A stretch of DNA of 64,000 bases from Hymenoscyphus infarciens (Eukaryota; Ascomycota; Leotiomycetes; Helotiales; Helotiaceae). The stretch lies in assembly GCA_001414345.1 (NCBI GenBank), contig LLCB01000003.1, positions 1 through 64,000 of the forward strand. The letters run 5' to 3'. The notes below the pieces were generated by a model. That model made no database searches, had not been told where the DNA came from, and was given only the letters and a program-made list of their open reading frames with translations. Below, one piece after another: positions 57,694-64,000 of this stretch. How positions within the stretch are numbered: the stretch's first letter is position 1; each line of letters starts with the position of its first letter. The translations under genes and the position numbers were made by a program.

Positions 57694-57739
57694 CCCCCGC
57701 GGGCAAGCATATTGGTCCGATCAGGTAGACCCGCGGGGG
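57694..57739. promoter_or_regulatory. CCCCCGCGGG inverted repeat upstream of the LysM gene
   Basis: CCCCCGCGGG (57694-57703) and CCCGCGGGGG (57730-57739) form a perfect 10-bp inverted repeat with a 26-bp spacer, 105-150 bp upstream of the LysM start codon. Each half also contains the palindrome CCCGCGGG and a GCGGGG word that fits the CreA-type consensus SYGGRG. Protein binding is inference. Confidence 0.5.
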
Positions 57740-58072
57740 AGCAACCTTTGATCCTCATGATTCGACCCTTTCGTAAAGTGCTCAAGTTCATAGCATCCGA
57801 TCAGTAAACTTCAAGATCGCAGTTTCAGAAATTGTTCAAACTAGCCAACCCTTGGAACTTGGCGTTTGAATGAATCGATGTTGATCCTTTTGGGTGGAAA
57901 AAGGTTAATACCTCCAGATTTAAAGTTCTTCTGGTCTGCAGGAGTTGGGATGGGTCAATTTAAGATTAAGCCCAAACCCTGACTGCCTCAACTTTTCGTC
58001 TCAAAAAAACGTGGCTTAGCGGTACCGGTAATCCAAACACTCCGAAAGACGCTATGACTATGTTATACTAAG
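57740..58072. other. Intergenic
   Basis: No gene or repeat is recognised between the LysM promoter and the small inverted-repeat element. Confidence 0.4.
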
Positions 58073-58211
58073 TACTTCGTTTCTGGCGAAATAAACGTTG
58101 AACAAGGGGGGTCATTTTATAGAATTTCTAGGGGTTTTTGGGTAGCATGAAGCATCGGAAAAGTGGCGATTACCCTATTGGAATAACTTTTATTTCGCCC
58201 AGGACGAAGTA
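58073..58211. mobile_element. Tiny inverted-repeat element (139 bp) with TA ends
   Basis: TACTTCGTTTCTGGCGAAAT at the left is mirrored, with a few mismatches, by the right end ATTTCGCCCAGGACGAAGTA (arms about 23 bp). Both ends carry TA, which may be a mariner-type target duplication. No coding capacity. Confidence 0.5.
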
Positions 58212-59327
58212 ACAATGAGTTACCTCAATTGTTCTGGAAAAGAAGGAGATCTGATGTTAAGAAGTGATCCGACGATCTGATGACAGGGTATGCACACTCT
58301 AGGAACCATTGAACCACAGACTGGTCTACCCGTATGGTTAACTCGCTGGGAACAAACAAGGTGTCGACACGTGACCAATTTCAGCCTCCATCGGTTAAGA
58401 GTACCTCAGACGCTCTTTTTGGCTAATCCCACCTACTCAGGAGAGCGGACCAATGAAAATGCGGGATAATCCTGACTCTAACCACTAACCCTAACCTAGA
58501 AAGCTCAGTCGCTATCCTATGGAATTGAGAATTGGTGTTGAGAGTGCGCGTTGTGAGTAGCGATTTAGCAAAAGTCAGAAGAACCCTTGTCTGACTAAGC
58601 ACTTTCACCTGATTCGGCCGATGAGCAGAGTCTGAGGAATTGAGTTAGATTAAGCCTGGGTTGGAAACAGGGGCTCGGGTTTCTTCTCACGAAATCTTGG
58701 CTGTGATTGATATGATTTCTGCTCAGGTCCTAGGAAGTAGATTCTTGGGGAAAGGGGCTATCATGTAACATCTCCTGAGTTATTGCATCTTGCTTGTGTG
58801 CTCGTAAAGGCCACAGAGAAACCCGATTACATTAGAATTCCTAGCTCGCACTCTAACCTACCCTAGTGTATGCTTTCGTCAAGATCATATGGAAATCTCT
58901 TTGGTCGCACTGCTCGAAGAAATGTGATGCGATTCTAATTGCGACTAGAAAATTGCCAAGAAGACTTGAGAGTTGGTTTACGTAGTCGTAAGTAGATAGT
59001 ACTGAAGTAGGTTATATTCATTGGTTTTTGGTGTATTAGTATAAGGAAACTGATGAGTAGAGAAAAAGTATAGACTGACTCAAAGATCCCTCTTTTCTGA
59101 CTAGAATACCCCTAAATTTAAGGGGTATTATTTAAGAGATAGTGCAGTCACTTTTCAAGCAATTTAAGGGATATTCTAGGTATTTACGATTATTTAAGGG
59201 ATAAAAGTGTCAATTACCGTTTTATTTAATATTTGATAGTTTGTCTATTATGTCCACCGTCTCGCTCAAGTTCCACACACGTTGAATGTAAAAACCCATT
59301 AGGATGCATTATAAGTCTGTTTTCAAC
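58212..59327. other. Intergenic with palindromic AT/TACCCC elements
   Basis: No gene is seen. At 59085-59215 the words ATACCCCTAAATTTAAGGGGT and AATTTAAGGGATATTCTAG form overlapping inverted repeats around CTAGAATA/TATTCTAG, perhaps a decayed small element. Confidence 0.4.
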
Positions 59328-59930
59328 TCAACGATTTACTCGCAGGGTGTATCTAAATCGTGTGCCATCATTTCCAATCATTTTCGTCTCCTCCTCCCCT
59401 CGTACCTCCCTCTCGTCGGCAGCTTTGTCCTTTTTTGTTAATAAGAATTCCATCACACACGCTGCAAAAAGCCCACTAATCGCTATAACAAGGCCCGCTT
59501 TAACCCCGTCTTATGTTTTGGTGCCTCCCCCTTGATGAAAACCCTCGCAGACACGAAATTTGCCGAGTTTCCAAACCCGATCTGAAGTGCGTGGACAACA
59601 GCTTTCTTGGGAAGAGCCAAGCAACCGGTAATGGTAGTTGCACAAAGGCTCCAGTTGCAATCAAATAGAGAGCAAGATATCTCACTCCTGGTGGATTAAC
59701 CTATGCTAATTGAATTGACTAGCCGATCGTATAGTGTAATTTCCTAGCAAGAATCAATGGGAAACGAATACCCCATTATCTAGCAATGAGATTGGCGATG
59801 ACCGCACCAACAAGCCAGATTGGGACATTGCGTAGAGTGGCTTCATTGACCTTCCAACCGAGCTGACTGAGAATTGTCGGGGAGAATTAGAAAATTGCCG
59901 CAACACTCATATCTATGGGGTCCCAGAGTC
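59328..59930 (-). pseudogene. MFS transporter relic (anion:cation symporter, Tna1/Dal5-like)
   Basis: Only the C-terminal third of a transporter can be read, in several frames. FSPTILSQLGW and NVPIWLVGAVIANLIAR lie at about 59800-59900, and PGVRYLALYLIATGAFVQLPLPVAWL at about 59600-59690 (written as two runs: PGVRYLALYLIATGAF and VQLPLPVAWL). ALQIGFGNSANFVSARVFI follows at about 59540-59600, and a charged tail ending NDGTRFRYTLRVNR with a stop at 59328-59330. These blocks and their order match fungal vitamin/allantoate permeases of the MFS. In-frame stops interrupt FSP..., AR(stop)WG and ALL(stop), and frame changes separate the blocks, so the gene is dead. The N-terminal transmembrane half is not recognisable upstream. 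Confidence 0.72.
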
Positions 59931-61169
59931 AGTACATCTCTTTGAATATTCAAACAGCAGTATGGAGATTCTACGCATCTTTCAAGTCTAGAGCTATCCA
60001 AAGCTAGAAAAACAAAAATAATTTTCGCTTCAAACTCCCACAGGCGTAAGCCGTATAAGAAAGAGGTTTCGCTATTTGAGGAAGTGAAAGTTCGAAATGC
60101 AAGCTGTTGACGCGTGAAAGATACGTATAACTTGTCGGTATAAGAGCTTTGAAGCCATCTTCAAGGCCCGGACAGACTTTTGAAATTGTAACAATTCAGT
60201 CTGACTTGTCCTTCAAGGGTACCAGCCAGCGGGATACCAATAAACACCCTAGCTTAGACTGCCGAAGCAACTCACTAACCTATGTTCCCGTGACTAAAGG
60301 CCGTTAGCAGGGGGGTCAATCACGTGGGTATGAACCTTCCTCTGGGAGCAAAACAGATAAGCCTTGTTGTACGGAATTCAATATTTTAGAATCTGGTTCT
60401 CATAATTTTCTCCTTTTCGTGATATGTTAAGCCGGGGTCTCGTGGAAAGTCAAGAATCGCCAACAGCCTGCAGGTTTTCCAAAATAGAACTCCCATCCAA
60501 TCACCTGAGAGGCGGGGTAAAGAGGTTTTCCGTGTCGTAAGCCACAACTCTCAGGTACAATTCTCTCGTTGGGCCGCAAGCATGCCAGCCAACGGTGAAG
60601 TTTGCAATATAATGTTGCCTCCCGTTACCTCCGCACAAAGTGATTCCAAAGCTCGGGGCGACGCGAAACGTTCAGCCTCAAAATTACAAATTACTCATCG
60701 AGGAGTCGTCACCCAATGACTGCCAAAACTGTCGTCCTTATTGCAAATCTGAGCTTACCGGGTACATATTGACAAATCTTAACAGCCGGGATCCGGAATT
60801 CAGATTTTAAACTCGGGAAGACCTTTCTCCAAGTCCCCACACAGAGCTTATAAGTACGCCCTTTCCACTTTGGAAGGCATCTCAAACCAGAAGTCAGAAA
60901 TCTTCAGCCTTGGATTTTCCAACACAAAAAAGAGAAGCGAGAAAACAAAATCCCAAGAGAGATTACGTTGCAATTACAACAAGTACAACGCAAGCACCGA
61001 AACTCATTTTTCGACGCTCTTGGTCTTACCAAGCTAACGAGCTACTCATGTCCTACAAAGTCATCTTTTAGACTCAAACGACCCCTTTTTCTCTCATGGG
61101 TCAACCTTCCATCGCCTCTGCCACCCAACTAAGCCTTCCATATTCGACACCACCTTTCCGAACCCCACC
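59931..61169. other. Intergenic
   Basis: No gene is recognised. From about 60840 on, the sequence looks like a promoter and long CA/CT-rich leader for the small membrane protein gene. Confidence 0.45.
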
Positions 61170-61595
61170 ATGAGCGGCTCTCTTCAACCACCTCCTCCAA
61201 CTTCAACTTCCATTACCGAGAGTACTTCTCGTGGTATGTCCACTGAGACGAAAGTGAACATCATAATTGGTGTTCTCACTGTCTTGCTGGCACTGCTCAG
61301 CACGCTGCTAGCATGGGCTACCTTTCGACTCGCTCGATGTCGTCGCTATCGAAGAAACAATGGTAAGAGAACTTCTCGCCCGCGAAATAAAGCTACTTGT
61401 AAGAGCTAACACCAAAGCTTCATAGGCTCATCGCTATCTCCGATTGAAAAGTCGGCTCCAGAAATGAGTTTTTATTCCGCACGAGCTACAGAAAAATGTT
61501 CGGTGAAGAGATGTATAGATATTGCTATTATGAAATGCCACTACTCTTGGGACGAAGTGAATGACAGTATCACTTTCGATACGGGTAAAAAATGA
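61170..61595 (+). CDS. Small single-pass membrane protein, unknown
   Basis: Exons 61170-61362 and 61426-61595 (63-nt GT-AG intron with GAGCTAAC branch) give 120 residues. A Pro/Ser/Thr-rich N-terminus (MSGSLQPPPPTSTS) is followed by one strong transmembrane helix, VNIIIGVLTVLLALLSTLLAW, written here in shortened form as IIIGVLTVLLALLSTLLAW. A basic stop-transfer cluster (RCRRYRRNN) then suggests N-terminus outside, C-terminus inside. The tail has several Cys. Such small proteins are common near fungal NLR and other accessory genes, but no function can be given. Reading through the intron would give a 79-residue form with a different basic tail. Confidence 0.6.
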
Positions 61596-62278
61596 TCATA
61601 TTGGTTGTTTAAAATGAGTGATGATATTGATATCAAGATAGGCGAGACGGCAACTGGGTGTTTTAAAAGAAAACGATTAGATTTAGATACTGTAACAATG
61701 CTAGAAGATCGAGAAAATTCTCCTTGAATCCATAAGACGTGGACTGCAGGATTCAAAGTCCGTTCTTGAAAAACGAACAAGTGCTGACAACAGCCCGACT
61801 TCTCTGTGTAAAAATAGACAGCATTACTCATCTCCCTTGGAGTAAAAGAGTCTACATGTATATTTATATACAAGATGTGAATATCACGCACCTGAGCGCC
61901 GTTCATTGTTGATCAGGCAATCCCTAGGTCCCTAGACCAAGATTACGCCCCATCCACGGATGACGCAAACAATCTTTGACCGTATATCACTTCTCAACAT
62001 CCACTGATACCATCCTGTCATTTAAATTTAATGCCGGGTCACCGACACTATCCCCATATGGTGAAAGATAATCAAACATCACTTTTTGGATTTGTTGGGT
62101 GGGAGTATGTGGACTTTCAGCAGTACAAAGTTCGTCACTGAATAGCGGGAAGCTACACATCAAATATATAGAACTACACCAGTGGACCTGTTATCCACGG
62201 GAAGGCCATATCTTCGAGTCTCTGCAGCTTCTAGAACTTTGGTGCAACATCTTGAAAGAATTAGTGCAGCTCTGGAAA
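61596..62278. other. Intergenic / 3' side of the STAND pseudogene
   Basis: No intact gene is seen. The expected downstream repeat domain (ankyrin, TPR or WD40) of the adjacent STAND relic is not recognisable here. Confidence 0.45.
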
Positions 62279-63999
62279 TCAAAATTTCGTCAACTTATCA
62301 ATGATAACAATGCCCGCGCATACAGTCACGAGAGAGTCTTCATCGATTAAAGCCTCTTCGTCATGACTAGTCTCGTCGGGTTGAAGGTCGTCTACAGCGA
62401 GTGCATGCCTCAGCTCAGAGGTTGTCATCGCGTGTTCTGCGAATAAGATCCAAGAAAGAATCCGACGCGCTAATAATGCATCATCGTCATTTTGCCCATT
62501 TATTCTTTGGATAGCTTCTTTGTAGGTTTCGTCGAGAACTTTAGGAAACCGGGTGAGAGCCGTTTGAATAGCCTTGCGGTTCTGCTTTGTCGCCAAAGAC
62601 TCGAAATGAAACCGAGCAAGAAGAAACCTATCCCACTCGCTTAGCATTCAAAGGAACATACTCTATGAGTGAGCGGGGCCTCAAACTCAAATTCATTGGG
62701 CGTTTCAATGATCGCTTCTGTGATATCGGACAACAAAGATGGGTCTTTTTGTATATGCTTTCCAAGCCGTGGTTCTTCAACCGCTCGGTATTTTATATAA
62801 CTTTGGAGATCAATATCTTGTGCCTGGATTTCGAGCTTCAGGCTATCGCTCATCGATTTTTCAGTCACTGGGGAGAAACTAGATGTGACAAGGGTATGGG
62901 TATGCGATGGGAGCCTCCTAATCTCAGAGACCAGTTTCAGCCGTGTCGCGTCGTCACATTCATCCAATGCATCTATGACTATATAGAATTTCGAAAGCCT
63001 GTCTGCTGCAACATTGATAATCTTAGACAGTTCCGCCGGGCTAAGCTGGGTTCTGTGATTTTTGGACTGATGGTAATTCGAGCGAAAACTTTCTAGGTTA
63101 ACTTTTCCTTACTGGATTAGTTGCCCTCAAATGCTTCCCAGAAAATTACCAATAGTTTGTTCAGCGACTTGCTTGTATTAACTGTAAACATAAACTGCTG
63201 CGATATTGTCTTGATAATCGTTGACTGCCGACGCAATTACTATCTTGCCGGCCCCAGCTATTGTTACAACCAGTCACACTCTAAGATAGATTAAGTGACC
63301 TTACGTACAAATTCCCTGGCACAATATAGTTCGGGTTTTTTCTAAATAGCCACTCTCGAAATGTGTCTGGGTGCAAAAACCACTGTCCGGTCCCATTGTA
63401 TCGCTGAACTCGAACATCCAAGTGCTTGGCCAGGGAATCTAATGGCGAGAGCTAGGAAATAACTTCTTGGATAGTTTCATTTTTTCTTTGCACTTCATGA
63501 CCGTTTTGGAGTTGTCTGACCCGTTCACTGATTGTTTTAACATTGGCGTTGCTCTCTTGAGACAATTGTCTGTGTGGGATTAGAAAGAAATAAAGAACAC
63601 TATCGTACCCAAGTGGCGTACATATGATCACACTGAAGGGCCAAATTGAACAAACTCTTCTGTCTCTCAAGGCTATTCAAAATAGAAGTAAACCCGGATT
63701 TATCCAACGACCATTTCACAATTTGCCTCAAACGTTCTTTGGGGGCCAATTTTGCAACCAATAATTCCAAAGTTTTCGAGAACTGAGCCAAAGGTCCATT
63801 TGGAGAGTCGAGCGATCTCATCGACTGCACCCATCTATCTTGGAGTTCTGCTTCCTCGGCGCTGTCTTTCAAGACGCACACTGTATTTCGTATCTCATCG
63901 CTGAGTCGTGGCCCTGAACATCTTTCAGGTAACTGGTCACGGCATAGTAAGCTACAAGACTGCAATGATGCGTGCCGTGATACTCAACAGATCCGCCAT
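62279..63999 (-). pseudogene. NLR-like STAND (NACHT-type NTPase) pseudogene
   Basis: Starting at the ATG 63999-63997, MADLLSITARIIAVL is followed by a TAG where the family has Gln. Then come the fungal N-terminal domain (DRWVQSMRSLDSPNGPLAQF, LNSLERQKSLFNLALQCDH) and an intron (GTACGCC...CACAG, 52 nt). Next is QLSQESNANVKTI, with a TAG at 63454-63452 where Trp of the I(I)xWLSP block is expected. NGTGQWFLHPDTFREWL follows, then the P-loop GAGK (63255-63241, written GAGKIV, the usual Thr replaced by Ile). Stops follow at YS(stop)YK, I(stop)GQL and Q(stop)GK. Walker B is IDALDECDD (about 62973-62950). The tail RFLLARFHFESLA, ETYKEAIQRING and MTTSELRHALAV (winged-helix part) is frameshifted against the NTPase. 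Several changes are TGG or CAG to stop and ACA to ATA, compatible with RIP. No C-terminal repeats remain. Confidence 0.82.
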
Positions 64000-64000
64000 T

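Noticed and set aside
58470..58500. Telomere-like CTAACCCTAACC
   Set aside because: Only about two units in otherwise ordinary sequence; too short to claim an interstitial telomere.
1..64000. CRISPR array, prophage or bacterial operon
   Set aside because: Intron-rich genes and eukaryotic families show nuclear fungal DNA; no direct-repeat/spacer pattern is present.

Overview
The window is nuclear DNA of a filamentous ascomycete (Pezizomycotina). Short spliceosomal introns of about 36-260 nt with GTNNGT-type donors and CTAAC/CTAAT branch points interrupt most genes. Typical fungal families are present: RSC bromodomain subunit, COX24/mS38, DUF7918, 2EXR, GH76, LysM, and a NACHT/STAND gene relic. 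Remembered similarity of several proteins (SDH membrane anchor, MPP beta, ERO1, DUF7918 pair) suggests Leotiomycetes/Helotiales. That placement is an inference and not proven here.

Base composition is two-sided. GC-balanced, gene-carrying blocks alternate with AT-rich, gene-free blocks (about 1-2400, 5890-6660, 10900-12900, 38800-40450), which look like transposon remains decayed by repeat-induced point mutation (RIP). Within or beside these blocks I can delimit several non-autonomous inverted-repeat elements. Two are related copies of a PIF/Harbinger-type MITE (11864-12377 and 26662-27010) with TTA/TAA target duplications. Two are related pogo/mariner-like elements with TA duplications (38924-39750 and 39896-40412). 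There is also an inverted-repeat element at 1549-2163 and a tiny one at 58073-58211.

Layout. 3637-5178: FAD monooxygenase (minus). 5724-5884: class II tRNA gene with an odd, long insertion. 7128-8816: secreted GH76 mannanase. 13691-20623: two DUF7918 paralogues flanking a divergent pair of mitochondrial genes, SDH4 and MPP beta. 21121-22390: 2OG-Fe(II) dioxygenase. 23438-25578: a small zinc-binding 4F5-type protein divergent from an AT-hook/HhH protein. 27730-28584: unknown protein. 29983-34147: RSC4 divergent from CKS1. 35290-37233: ERO1. 40870-42000: poorly preserved metallopeptidase-like gene. 42918-43985: SprT-like protein. 45636-47858: F-box/propeller protein. 49317-52761: large disordered protein with two C-terminal membrane spans. 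53275-54409: mS38. 55513-56516: 2EXR protein preceded by an overlapping ORF. 56996-57589: LysM secreted protein. 59328-59930: MFS transporter relic. 61170-61595: small one-pass membrane protein. 62279-63999: NLR-like (STAND) pseudogene with nonsense mutations.

The centre (13.7-37 kb) is mostly conserved housekeeping: mitochondrial import and respiration, chromatin remodelling, cell cycle, ER oxidative folding. The right part (38-64 kb) is more accessory: secreted and effector-like genes, fast-evolving 2EXR, and dead transporter and NLR genes. Exon structures were worked out by hand from splice signals and reading-frame continuity. For every multi-exon gene listed as complete, the exon lengths sum to a multiple of three.
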